This document shows positions 34,525-45,798 of a stretch of 64,000 nt of DNA, one piece after another. A program made the translations under genes and the position numbers. Numbering within the stretch: position 1 is the first letter of the stretch; each line of letters opens with the position of its first letter. Source of the DNA: Cryptomeria japonica (taxonomy: Eukaryota; Streptophyta; Pinopsida; Cupressales; Cupressaceae); assembly GCF_030272615.1 (NCBI RefSeq), contig NC_081414.1, positions 656,282,292 to 656,346,291 of the forward strand, read 5' to 3'. The notes beneath the pieces are model-generated. The model saw only the letters and a program-made list of their open reading frames with translations. It ran no database searches and had not been told where the DNA came from.

Positions 34525-34542
34525 TGTGCCATTACCAATGTT
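34525..34542. repeat. LINE-C target-site duplication, copy at the 5'-truncated end
   Basis: TGTGCCATTACCAATGTT, identical to 30047-30064. Confidence 0.93.
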
Positions 34543-36680
34543 GTAATAGTTGCAAGAAATCCAAAAGATTCTATGTTTGATGTATTTTCTAATAAAATCC
34601 TAACTCTATGCAAGTTGTTATATTTTTATAGTTGTAGGCTTATCCATCCCAATAAACCATTCATCCATCCTCACCTTTTCCCTTCATCCTTATCAACTCA
34701 TTGGACTTCCCTTGTTGGCATGCCTTATCTCTCATACCCAGCCTCAAATTTATTTGGTGTTAAACTTTTTTCTATCTTTTTGAATCCTGTGGACCTCTTC
34801 TTTTTTTTAACTCGAGTCAATTTTTCCTTAATTTGTTTAACAAAGTTGTAGTTGTAGGATTTAATCTAATTTAGTTCTTGTATCCTGTCATCTCAATCCC
34901 CCATGTTTTTAAGTTTTCAAATATTTTTTGTCCAAATTTAAACCATCTCTTCACACCATTCCTTCTTCACCAACTCCAACCTCCTAACTTAGAGACCTTT
35001 ACATTGAGTACTCTTTTAGTGTTGGATTATTTAATTTTCCTCTCCCCAAGCACTTTTAATAATGTATGTGTGACCCCCAACCTTTGATATTCCAACATTC
35101 TCTTACCCTTTTGGTAATTTTTTTATTTACACTTGCATCATTCCACATACCTTAATGGTACAAGTTATCTTTGACCCTTGACATTTGAAAATCTCACAAT
35201 TTTTAACATCCAAACTTGATTACCCTGGGTAAATACCAAAGTAAAAATTATGACTAAAGTTGTTATATTGACCATTAGAAAATAGTTTCTCCACCTAGAA
35301 ACAATTATTCTTTAAAATGGTTTGGATTTTCATGTAGGTTAAAACAATAAAGATAGAAATAACCCAAAATTCCTCAAACGATTTGTTGAATCTCTAAAGT
35401 AGCTCAATAATATTACATTTTTTTAAGAATCATTATTTTATCAAAATAGTATAAATTTGATGAGAATAAAAGATATAAGTAGCACATATTGTATTTAATA
35501 TGAGAGTTAAGATTTTTAATCTTGTTGGTGTTTAATCTATTTCTCACTTCAATATTTAAAACAAATTTTATGGCTCAACCATTCCATATCACTCCAAATT
35601 TAGATGCATCATGATTGTATTAAGTGATGTGTAGGTTTGAGTGAGGTTTCTCCTTGCTCCCCACGACATTTGAACTCATTTCCTAATGATTATCATGTGT
35701 TTTCAATATTATTAATAATACATCAATAATTATGAGAATGCGATGATGGGTTTTCTAATATCATCCAAATTTTTATCATACATCTACAAGTTGGATCACG
35801 GGTTTACTAATCTATAACTATCTTATAGGGCATTAGTAGATGAACATTTGAGCTACAAATGAAGTGAATTTATTATTTAATGTAGTGTACAAAAGCTTTT
35901 TATTATATATATTATAATGAATATCTCAACGACACTCTGTATAGATTATAGGGAATGTAAAGCCACAATTATATATTTCTTCTCACCACATTTGCTGTGA
36001 AACTATAATAGAAGTTTGATGTATGTATGAAAACATCTTAAACATTACAAATAATTTGCAGTGTTGATATTTTAGTGCACAAGGATCATCCTTCTAAGAT
36101 AGATTATTAAATATGTACATTTTATTTTACATAATCTTTGGTTTTCTCAAAATAAAAATAAGGTTCTATTGATGTTGTATTGAATATATTCCATTTTAGT
36201 TTGGTATGCATAACATCATTACTTAATGGATACTATTATTTAAATGGTATTCTTTTTATAGTTAGTTTTAGGAGTAGATTAGTGCTACTTTAGGTTATGC
36301 ATGTTCTTCATTATTTAGCATTGTTAACCAAGAAATTATTATAAGCTAGCCTAAATGTTAAATACTCAAAAAAAGATGTTTAGTATATCTACCCGTTGCC
36401 AAAATCTATGAAAATTAATTGATTATTGTAATAAATTGTAAGATTTATTGAATCTATAAATGCATCTACAATGACCTTGACCTAGTCACAAATGCTTAGG
36501 GTCAAGTATTCATTTGGGTATAACTACTAATTGTTGTTGTGACGTTCTATTTTAAGAGATGTAAAATCTTGTTCATGGCACCTCTAGGAATATAATTGAT
36601 TAGGTTTAATTTAAGCCCAAAGTGTATAAGTATTATTCACTTTCAAAATAGTTGCAACATCATTTCAAGAAGGGCAAAAT
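34543..36680. other. No recognised feature
   Basis: AT-rich DNA of about 2.1 kb. Short ORFs at 34,6 and 34.9-35.1 kb have no motif I know. It was host DNA or an older repeat before LINE-C inserted. Confidence 0.5.
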
Positions 36681-36784
36681 GTAGACACCTAGTTTTGTGC
36701 ATACCTAATTACATTTAATTTTACTTAATTAAATACATATTATATATTTATATAATTTTACCATATATCCCATTCTATCATAAC

Positions 36785-36822
<38 letters not shown>

Positions 36823-37390
36823 TTAATTTTACAATTTAATTTTATTGCTTTATTATTGTCCATTCAATCCTACTTTAAAGTTTCTTACATGGATTGTAGT
36901 ATTAAATTTCTATCAAGTGACAAGTGTCCCTTTCACATGTTTAAATAATATAGACACTTCACAAAAGTCAAACTAGCTTTTCATCTCATCCATTCGTTTT
37001 AAACAAAACCTCTTAATCTCAGATCTTCACATAAGTGTTTCTTTAATGCACTTCCCAACCCTAAATTCTATCCACTTGTCACATGATCACAACTTTGAGT
37101 TTAACCCTAATCTTTACTCTAATTTTAGCCACCCATTATCAATCTATCCCTTGATTTTACCTCTTGAGAATTCTATAAATTAGAGGTCTCTTACATTATT
37201 TACATATCTTCATTCATCATTATCTATGCTGTCCAATTTTCAATATAAATGTTATGTTCTTTCATAATCTTATGTCGAAGAAATTTCTATTTAATCTTCC
37301 ATTATCATATCCTCAAGAAACAAATCAAGTAAAATCAGAGTGCACTTTATTTCAGCTCTCAATCTAAGCAAAAATAAAAAAATTAGATAA
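36681..37390 (+). repeat. LTR-like segment 1
   Basis: It starts TGTAGACACCTAG after purine-rich AAGAAGGGCAAAA, like an LTR next to a PPT. It contains a (TA)n run at 36788-36818 and a TATA-like TTCTATAAATTAGAGG at 37168. From about 36850 it aligns with 38480-39000 (for example CAAGTGACAAGTGTCCC / CATGTGACAAGTGCCTC). No coding. The right end is uncertain. Confidence 0.5.
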
Positions 37391-37458
37391 AGATATTGGT
37401 CTCTATTACATTTATCTTCCATTTTATTTACCTTCAATCTTATCCAACATCATCATGC

Positions 37459-37605
37459 TGGCAAGGTTATCTATCAACTGTATTATTTGGGGCAAGGTTA
37501 TCTATCAACTGTATTATTTGGGCCATAACAGAAAATTTTCACCTCTATGCTTTAAAAGCTAACCATCTATCAGATGGCAAGGTTATCTATCAACTGTATT
37601 ATTGC
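37459..37605 (+). repeat. Short direct repeats (three copies)
   Basis: GGCAAGGTTATCTATCAACT with GTATTATTTGGG recurs at about 37459, 37492 and 37577. The first two are adjacent. Confidence 0.8.
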
Positions 37606-37680
37606 TTGTACTATTGCAGCGATTCCAAACAGAAAGATCTAATTAGGTATGGATTCGAAAAACCTAACGAGCAAACCTAG

Positions 37681-37992
37681 AGAGATCTATTGTCCTCTCT
37701 AAATTTGAGAGTATTGCCCGATTTGAATGCGAGGCTTAATAAATAGAAGAATGACATTTTACATTTTGTCATAGAGAATGTCAAAGAAATGATCTCTTTT
37801 CTTTCCAGTGAAGACTGTGTCGATGAGAAGCAACCAAATATTCGAGAAGCAGTGAGCCAATTTATCGTAGACAATGTGCAGGGAGATGCATCTTCAGGCG
37901 TTGCAGATATATGCAGGCATATAATTTGCAGGGAGATGCATCTTCAGGCATTGCAAATATGTGCGAGCCTACTGTGCCCAAAGCTAACATAA
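37681..37992 (+). pseudogene. Coding-like fragment, possibly captured host sequence
   Basis: One frame with a single stop (37739-37741) reads LNLRVLPDLNARLNK, then DILHFVIENVKEMISFLSS and QPNIREAVSQFIVDNVQGD. Composition is more protein-like than the surroundings and the block sits between two related LTR-like segments. I do not recognise it. The end carries a short duplication (GCAGGGAGATGCATCTTCAG at 37878 and 37929). It may be chance. Confidence 0.35.
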
Positions 37993-38479
37993 TCCTTCCC
38001 TCCTGTGGCCCTTTAATGTAATTGTTCAATGTGATAGGATGACCATGGAATCCGCAGTGAGGATATTATGTGAAAAACTAAACCCTGCTGACATGAAACG
38101 AGACAGTTTATATTCATTTTTAATTGTTTGTTAATAATTTATTATAAATTCAATGAATGCAATCTAGTATCATAAGTTAATTTATTTGACATGAACCATG
38201 TAAGCTTTTTTCATGGTAATCTTTCTTAAAAAAATGATTAAAATATGGCAAAAAAAAATTGTGAGAAAATAGTTTATATTCATTTCTAATTGATTGTTAA
38301 ATAATTTATTAATAACTCTTTAGAAATTCAATGAATGCAATAGTATTTCCAGTTATAAATATGCAATATGTCAAAAATAAGTAGATTTTAATTATTAAAT
38401 AAAAGTTACACAATGTTAAAATGCATTTAAGTTTTTACCTTAATCCTTGAACCTTGTATAGGTACAAGTGTTAGTTTGT

Positions 38480-39060
38480 TTAATTAGTTTTACTATTCAG
38501 CTTTAAAATCTTTTATCATTGCCCTTAATTTATTCACATGGATCATAATATATAAATGCCATCATGTGACAAGTGCCTCTCACATGTTTTACTAACCTTG
38601 TCTAAATTCATTATATCTAGACACTTCCTCAAAGTCAAACAAACTTTTCATCTAATCCGTTCATTCCAAACTAAACCTCTTAATCCTAGCCATCCACATA
38701 AGGATGTTGTCATAATGCAACTCCTAACCCTAAAAAAAATTCATCATGTGACACTTGTCTCATAACTCCAACTTTGATCTTAACCATTATCTTCATTCAA
38801 TCTTAACCATACATCATCAATGTAGCCTAGCGCTTGATTTTGCCTCTTGAAAATTCTATAAAGCAGAGGCCTCATACCTCATTTACATATCTTCTTTTAT
38901 TATAATATTATGCTGTCCAATTTTCTATCTAAATCTTACCTCATTTACATATCTTCTTTTATTATAATATTATGCTGTCCAATTTTCTATCTAAATCTTC
39001 TTCCATAGATTTATGCACGATTGCTTTGTCCAAATCTGTATTTCAACCACATCAGTGATG
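38480..39060 (+). repeat. LTR-like segment 2, with a 62-bp tandem duplication
   Basis: It is related to 36850-37310 along its length, including the TATA-like TTCTATAAAGCAGAGG at 38854. Within it the 62-bp block starting ACCTCATTTACATATC is exactly repeated (38876-38937 and 38938-38999). Both segments lie in the same orientation, 1.7 kb apart, as LTRs of one small old element would. Confidence 0.5.
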
Positions 39061-39454
39061 ATCATGTTTTGAAGACCCGGCTTTGAAGAGGAGTGAGCAA
39101 TGTGGTGGAAACCCTCCCTTTCGCTGATTGGAGAGGCATTTACAATATTTGGATAGATTGCTGCGCCAAATATTATATTGACTTAAGGATACCGTTTGCT
39201 TCTGGGTGCAAGGTACTGCAGGAACATAAGTGAAACGATTTTTGTTTTATAAAACATTTGAATAATATATTATCATATCAGAAATGCAATTATTTTTGTC
39301 AATCAAGAACATTTTATAATTGAAGTTTTGTGCGGACTGTAAATTGTGAAGGTTCTTGTGGTATTCTTGTTTGCATCTATAAGTATTAAACAATAAAATG
39401 GTAATTGTATGCTGATATTTTTCATATATATTATTTAAAAAAGAACTTATATTA

Positions 39455-39997
39455 TGCTGGAAAGAAACAGGGGAGCAAAAAACAGAACAAAAAAAAAAAC
39501 AGGGCAGATAAAAGAAAACAGATTTTAAATCAACAATCCAATCTTTTCATTCTATCACAGAACTGATTACAAAATGCCTCATATTATTGAGGTCTGCTCA
39601 TTTTGTAGACTCAGAAAAATTCAAATATCATGACTTCCCTGTTCTTCTGCTGCTATACAAAATGTTCTTTTGCTGCTATACAAAACCCCTGTTCTTCTCT
39701 TTCATTGACTGGTTCTGCAGCTCTTTTTCTGGGCACACACTTTTTACATATATATTTCAAAACTACATATATTGTCTTTCTAATCATATGTCACACAATA
39801 AACAAAAAAAAACATATTAAAATTGAAGTTCCTAGATCACCGTGGAAAGATCTAAGAGGAAGATTTTGCCATCAAAAACAAGTTGGCATTTGTCCTTTGT
39901 TTGATCAGAAGACTGTAGATGACAAGACAAAATACCACGAGAGGAAGAAAGGAAATACGGCAGCATTAGTTTTGGTAGTTGGTGATTAACTCCAACA
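39455..39997 (-). repeat. Copia-2 3' LTR
   Basis: On the minus strand it starts TGTTGGAGTTAATCACC after the PPT TAAGGAGGAG and ends CTTTCCAGCA. Confidence 0.93.
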
Positions 39998-40001
39998 CTC
40001 C

Positions 40002-40660
40002 TCCTTAATCACAACTGCCATCTACAATACCCAAGTTGTTTCGTTGATGCACAAAACTTTCTTTTCCCAATGATTTGGTGAAGATATCAGCAAGTTGGTC
40101 TTCTGACTTACAATGTTCCAAAATTATTTCTCCATTGTTGATCAGCTCCCTAATGAAGTGATACCTTGTGTCTATATGCTTGCTCCTTTTGTGAAATATT
40201 GGATTTTTTGACAATGCTATAGCTGAGTTGTTGTCACAATATATCTTTGCTGCACTTTCTTGTTCATACCTCAATTCTTTCAACATTCTTCTCATCCAAA
40301 TGGCTTGACACGCTGCCCCTATAGCTGCTACATACTCTGCTTCAGCTGATGAAAGAGTTACAATTGGTTGTTTCTTTGAAGCCCATGATACTACGCCTGA
40401 TCCAAAATGAAAAGCATGACCAGAAGTGCTCTTCCTATCATCTATGCTGCCAGCACAATCACTATCTGTGTATCCTATCAGCTTGAAATCATTTGACCTT
40501 GAGTAAAATATTCCATAATTCTTTGTTCCACTAACATATTTCAAAATTCTTTTTCCAGCATTCCAATGTGTAACTTTTGGAGAGTCCATGAACCTTGAAA
40601 TGAGACTAACTCCAAACATTATATCCAGCCTTGTGGTTGTTAGATATTCCTTGATAGGCT
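40002..40660 (-). pseudogene. Copia-2 RT end and RNase H
   Basis: The 204-codon frame 40619-40005 is intact: ISRFMDSPKVTHWNAGKR, YTDSDCAGSIDDRKSTSG, VTLSSAEAEYVAA, IYCDNNSAIALSK and EDQLADIFTKSLG. The pol homology begins just upstream with YLTTTRLDIMFGVS at about 40657, typical of the RT/RNase H connection. It encodes RNase H activity at most; there is no RT catalytic core. Confidence 0.9.
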
Positions 40661-41025
40661 ATTATTTGCAACTTAGCTATTTTTACCTTTTCCATTCCTT
40701 GATAGACTGTTTGAAGAGTGTCCCATGCTTGCTTGGACTTTGTTGCTGCTTGAATCCTTGGAAAAATGCTTTCATTCACTCCTTGAAAGATGAGGAAGAG
40801 GGCTTTTGAGTCTTTCTTTTTATTTTCCTTCAATAAGTTTTTCTCTGCTTGAGTTAATGCATTATATGCTGTTGCATCTATTGGTTCTTGGTAGCCATTT
40901 TCAACAAACTCCCATAAATCTTGTGCACAAAATAATGCCTTCATTGTGATTGCCCAGTAATCATAATTTTTCCCATTAAACTGTGGGATCTGTGGGTTTG
41001 TCAAACTTGTGCTTCGAGCTGCCAT
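40661..41025 (-). pseudogene. Copia-2 gag N-terminal part
   Basis: ATG 41025 gives MAARSTSLTNPQIPQFNGKN, then YDYWAITMKALFCAQDLWE, a DUF4219/UBN2-type gag start. The homology stops after KIAKLQIIAYQG at the deletion joint (about 40655-40685), before any zinc knuckle. The frame itself is open. Confidence 0.85.
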
Positions 41026-41101
41026 TATAGACTGTGAAAAAACCTTTCTATCTCTTTGAAAAACTTTCTCAGTCACTTCACCCAATAACTTTTAACCTTC
41101 A

Positions 41102-41113
41102 GCTCTGATACCA
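41102..41113 (-). other. Copia-2 primer binding site (initiator tRNA-Met)
   Basis: The minus strand reads TGGTATCAGAGC one base after the LTR, the standard copia PBS. Confidence 0.93.
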
Positions 41114-41114
41114 C

Positions 41115-41658
41115 TGCTGGAAAGAAAAAAGGGGAGCAAAAAACAGAACAAAAAAAAAAACAGGGCAGATAAAAGAAAACAGATTTTAAATCAACAATCC
41201 AATCTTTTCATTCTATCACAGAACTGATTACAAAATGCCTCATATTATTGAGGTCTGCTCATTTTGTAGACTCAGAAAAATTCAAATATCATGACTTCCC
41301 TGTTCTTCTGCTGCTATACAAAATGTTCTTTTGCTGCTATACAAAACCCCTGTTCTTCTCTTTCATTGACTGGTTTTGCAGCTCTTTTTCTGGGCACACA
41401 CTTTTTACATATATATTTCAAAACTACATATATTGTCTTTCTAATCATATGTCACACAATAAACAAAAAAAAACATATTAAAATTGAAGTTTCTAGATCA
41501 CCGTGGAAAGATCTAAGAGGAAGATTTTGCCATCAAAAACAAGTTGGCATTTATCCTTTGTTTGATCAGAAGACTGCAGATGACAAGACAAAATACCACG
41601 AGAGGAAGAAAGGAAATACGGAAGCATTAGTTTTGGTAGTTGGTGATTAACTCCAACA
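41115..41658 (-). repeat. Copia-2 5' LTR
   Basis: Same ends as the 3' LTR; flanked on the right by the TSD TATTA (41659-41663). Confidence 0.93.
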
Positions 41659-41663
41659 TATTA

Positions 41664-42339
41664 GAACTTGTTTTCAAATAGTTTTATGATATAAATTTAG
41701 GAATCTTTATTATTTTCAGAAAGTTGTTTACCATATTAGTCCAAATAATCCATAAGTTGTTTATTTCATGAGAAAGATACATAGCTGTTTATAGTATTAT
41801 AACCATAAAATATTAATTTTAATTTATCAAGTGTTCCTCAAGCTAAATAATCTTGGTGTACTTGCATGGGAGAAACAATAGCTTGTGCATCAATGATTTG
41901 ACATCAAATTATCACTCCAAATATCAGATTTTTCCTCTAAAATGAGTATTTAATATTATGACAAATTCTTCTGTTAAAATCCAAAGCTCTCTTTGCTAAC
42001 ATTGCTATATCTTCTTCATCTCGTTTGCTACTATGCTGGTAAATCAAAGCAGTAAAATCTAGTTCTGATTGCCAAATGTTGATTTATAAATAGAGAATAT
42101 TACTAGTACAAGAATAAGCATTAAAAAACGAAGTGCTGCACTGCAGCTCCAGTACTTGCAAAATGCTGCATGAATGGGGATTTAATTGTAAATAGCAGTA
42201 ACTTCGTAATATGGAAGAAAATTCCGGTTCACCAGTTACATAGAGCACAGTGAATAAGCATATTATCCGCTTGATTGATATAATTTAATTTAAAGAAAAA
42301 CGATGTGATATGTACTCAAACAAAGCAGCTCAGTGATAT
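41664..42339. other. No recognised feature
   Basis: AT-rich DNA interrupted by copia-2; no gene or clear repeat seen. Confidence 0.5.
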
Positions 42340-42590
42340 TATTGTGGAAATTGCTAGCCACATTTTAGTATTTAAGGCAGTATGTTTTAAGTTGAGAGCT
42401 CAGGTACATAGACCATATGGTACCAAAATGCAATAGTAAGTATATATGTTGAATTACAGTCCAAAAATGTGCTAGTCACATTTTAGAATTTTAAAGGAGC
42501 ATCTCTTATGTTGAAGCCAAGTGCTTGACATCTTGGCAAAGAGTAGTATTTAGAGTAAGTAGTTTTTAGAGAAGTCACCCAGATAACATC
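42340..42590 (+). repeat. Direct repeat A, copy 1
   Basis: GGAAATTGCTAG to GAAGTCACCCAGATA aligns with 44557-44826 at high but imperfect identity. Nothing coding. The two copies flank the TRIM-like element. Confidence 0.8.
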
Positions 42591-42837
42591 TGAAAGAAAT
42601 CTGGCGCAGAGGAGAAACCCAAAAATGAGCTCTGAGGAACTCAGGTCCTTAGCATTCAATTTATAGAGCAATACATATTAAATGATGGTCATAGTGTTAG
42701 CTTTGATATTTAACATGGTAGTTGAAAGATATCAGTGAAGATCAACATGGGTGGCTGTAGACGACTAGAGAACTAGACGTTAGTGTGTTGCTTCATTTTT
42801 CTATTTTTCTCTCATTGTAATCATCTTGGTTTTTTAC

Positions 42838-43070
42838 AAAGTGGTTTCTAGTTCATCACAAATTCTTTTCACAAATGATTTCTAGCTGACCCTAAACTCT
42901 GCTTTCAAGTGGTTTTTGCTGACCATGAACTTCATATACTAGTGGTTTTTCCTGACCATGAAACTTTGTACTCAAGTGGTTTTGGCTAACCACAAATCTC
43001 ACATACAAGTGGTTTCAGATGACAACAAACTTCACAAATGGTTTTGGATAACTATGAACCTCTCATGATG
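42838..43070 (+). repeat. Degenerate tandem array, about 34-bp unit, seven copies
   Basis: Units of the form AAGTGGTTTTNGCTGACCAT followed by GAACTTCATA recur seven times with changes. The array lies inside the TRIM-like element near its 3' LTR. No frame is preserved, so a structural role or simple slippage is more likely than coding. Confidence 0.75.
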
Positions 43071-44327
43071 AGAAAACTAACTTATAATGCACACACTTTC
43101 AAATCATCACTGTGGGCTTCTTCTTTTGTGTCTGCATTGATTATTGAGTTCATATAGAAGGTAATTCATCTATCGAGACACATGGGTAACTAACCATTGT
43201 GCTCGCTAGTTCTATAAGAATCGATTTTGTATACATGGTTCTATAACAATATTAGGGTTCTGAGTACAGCTAATCATAGACCCTTTACAACAACTCAATA
43301 CAATAACCATTCAAAATCACTCAAACATTCACCAAAAAAAAAAAATTCATTGTATACCTATTTACATATCAATGCTATGGAGATCATGTTTTACCTCTTT
43401 TACTAGGGTCTTCCTTCTTCAGCTACTGCTGACTCTTATGGATTTACTCAAACTTCTGTAGATCTTCTCAACTCCAATCCAAATATTTCAACGACTGTAA
43501 TACTAACAACCTTTATTTGGCCTTATGTCACTTTCAGTTTCTCCGCCCTACGGCTTCAACAACAATCCTGTAGCAGTATCTTGGACAACGACCCTCTTTG
43601 ATCTCTCTGATCAGCACTTCAACTCTCCTTTGTTTCAAACTTCGGCAAATCCTGACATCTTTTAGCTGGGTAGCTATCTCCTTTATGTTCACTCATTAAA
43701 AGCGACCCATCACTGGAATGAACGTTTCAAATTATTCAATTGAGCTATGATAAATTGACTTCTTTTCTTAAAAGAACATACTTTTTCTTTTCCTTTATGT
43801 CATCTGCAAAAGGCATGGGCAATCTTGCTTCCAAAACAATGGCACTAAAACACAAATGCTATAATATAAAATCTTTGGGCCATAGAAAAAAAATATTTTA
43901 TTTTAAAACGTCAAAACGTCTTGATCTCGTCTTTACTCCTTGAGCATGGCTCTGTTCACAGATTTCACAACAATCTTCTTTTCTTGTCTTTATGTAGCCG
44001 CTTGGTTCGGCTACCTTTGCTTTGGCAACATACACCATCACCGTCAACAATCTTCAATGATCATAGTGGCTGTTAATCTTTTTCTTTCCGTGGCTTAAAC
44101 AAATCAGCTGTGACTTCTTTGCTAGACAGTTATGCCTTTGACTGGTCACCATAAGCTCTTCATACATGCACAAATGCTCATAAAAGCACTTGCGATATAA
44201 ACTGTGTTGCAGTTTTAGGCCAGGGCTTCACTTAAATCTTCAGTCAATAGCCATTCTTTTGGCAGCGGCATGAGCATGACTCTCAGACAGGCGATTACAA
44301 CCTTCTGTTAATGATCATCTACCGTTA
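43071..44327. other. TRIM-like element, internal region without recognised gene
   Basis: Short ORFs only; nothing resembling gag in the stretch next to the PBS. Confidence 0.5.
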
Positions 44328-44556
44328 GCTCTGATACCATGAGAGAAATCTGGTACAGACGAGAATTCCAAAAATGAGTAATGAGAATTTCAGGCCCTTA
44401 GAATTCAATTTATAGAGCAATACATATTAAATGATGGTCATAGTGTTAGCTTTTATATTTAGTATGGGCAGTTGAGAGATATCAGTCAAGATCAACATGG
44501 GCGGCTGTGGTGTCAACTGTGGAAGCTCCTATCTTAATGCACAAGTTCGACTTCCG

Positions 44557-44826
44557 TGGTAGAAATTATATCTACAAGCATATTACTATGGAAATTGCTA
44601 GTCAGATTTTGTGGATTTAAGGCAGTATGTTTAAAGTTGAGCTCAGGTACGTAGACCATATGGTATCAAAATGCAGTAATAAGAGTATTTATGTTGCATT
44701 ACAGTCCAAAAATGCATTTTAGAATTTTAAAGGAGCATCTCTTATGTTTGAGCCAAGTGCTTGACATCATGGCAAATAGTAGTATTTAGAGTGAGTAGTA
44801 ATTAGAGAAGTCACCCAGATACCAAT
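44557..44826 (+). repeat. Direct repeat A, copy 2
   Basis: Partner of 42340-42590. After CACCCAGATA the two copies diverge, because copy 1 is followed by the TRIM-like element. Confidence 0.8.
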
Positions 44827-45506
44827 AACCACCATGTAGAATATGAGTCTAGATCAACTATAATCATAGAAGTGAATGTGGAAACAAATTGAACCTCTCA
44901 ATAAACTAGAGACTGACAGATTTGTATTTGTATGAGCAATGGAACACACAGGAAAATATTATTATAGATCTACTAAATCAGCTGCAGATGAAGACTGGAA
45001 AAGCATTCACAAAAGTCAGTCAGAGTAGCCCAGAGTATCCAATGAGTCGCTGCCTCACATCCTAGAGCCAATACGAGGAAACAGGGACAATCCCACATGC
45101 ATAAGCTTGCAATGTGAAGAGAGCCTGCAATCCTTCATGCATTCTTATGGTGTAAACTTTAAATAGCATATGAAGAATCACATTGACATTTTGAGGAGGG
45201 AACCTACCATATGCTTGATGCAGCACGACAATGGTGTTGCAGATGCCTGATTACTGAGACCATAAAATTATTTCAATTTGCAGCATTCCGATGTCTATGA
45301 ATGTTATGAAACTAATGTCCCTTTTAATAGAAAAAGAGTTACAGTAATATCTTGGTGAATATTCCATTAGGATAAGCTAATGTGAAGCTAGGCTGCCCAA
45401 TATTTTAACTAGTAACAACATATCTGACCATTGAGTTTTATGTCAGTTGTGCTACATAATATTGTTTAGATAGCGAGCTTGTCTTAATTCTTGTCATTCA
45501 TTTATG
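44827..45506. other. No recognised feature
   Basis: No gene or repeat seen; sequence composition is ordinary for the window. Confidence 0.5.
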
Positions 45507-45511
45507 CAACT

Positions 45512-45762
45512 TGTTGGGATGTGAAGTCTAACGATCACATGATCATTCGACTTCCCCAGACTATTCATTTCATACATGAATATATGTATAAATATATGTG
45601 CGTAGTCTATGTACAGTGTGTATTGGATACAGTTAATGTACGATAATTTCCTACTTGAGAGTGGATGTAGGCAATTGCTGAACCATTGTAAATCATGTGT
45701 TGTCTCTTGTTGTTTCTTTATTCTGTTCTTATTTTCGTTTCTCTGTTCATTTAATCTTTACA
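45512..45762 (+). repeat. 5' LTR of the cargo-bearing element
   Basis: 251 bp, TGTTGGGATGTGAAG to TTAATCTTTACA. The last 70 bp match 47975-48046 closely. Confidence 0.9.
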
Positions 45763-45798
45763 ATTGGTATCAGAGCTATGGTGAAATGTTGAGCAGAG

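Larger units (their letters stand above)
39455..41658 (-). mobile_element. Copia-2: young, internally deleted Ty1/copia element
   Basis: This 2.2-kb element has LTRs of 543 and 544 bp that differ at only about seven sites, a perfect initiator-Met PBS, a PPT and the perfect 5-bp TSD TATTA (39450-39454 and 41659-41663). The internal part joins the start of gag directly to the end of RT/RNase H, losing about 3 kb of coding sequence. It was probably mobilised by a full-length relative. Confidence 0.95.
42591..44515 (-). mobile_element. TRIM-like small LTR element
   Basis: Two direct repeats of about 170 bp (42591-42760 and 44340-44510; start TGARAGAAATCTGG on the plus strand) enclose 1.6 kb. The minus strand has TGGTATCAGAGC (44328-44339) immediately inside the right-hand repeat, a perfect initiator-Met PBS, so the element is read on the minus strand. 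No gag or pol domain is seen in between. I found no TSD, and the outer ends of the LTRs are unsure. Confidence 0.7.

Noticed and set aside
42838-43070. CRISPR-like array of 34-bp units
   Set aside because: Units are adjacent and degenerate with no spacers, in plant-type retroelement DNA.
42591-44826. Reading repeat A plus the 170-bp repeat as one long LTR
   Set aside because: Their order differs at the two ends (A then LTR on the left; LTR then A on the right), which a true LTR pair cannot show.
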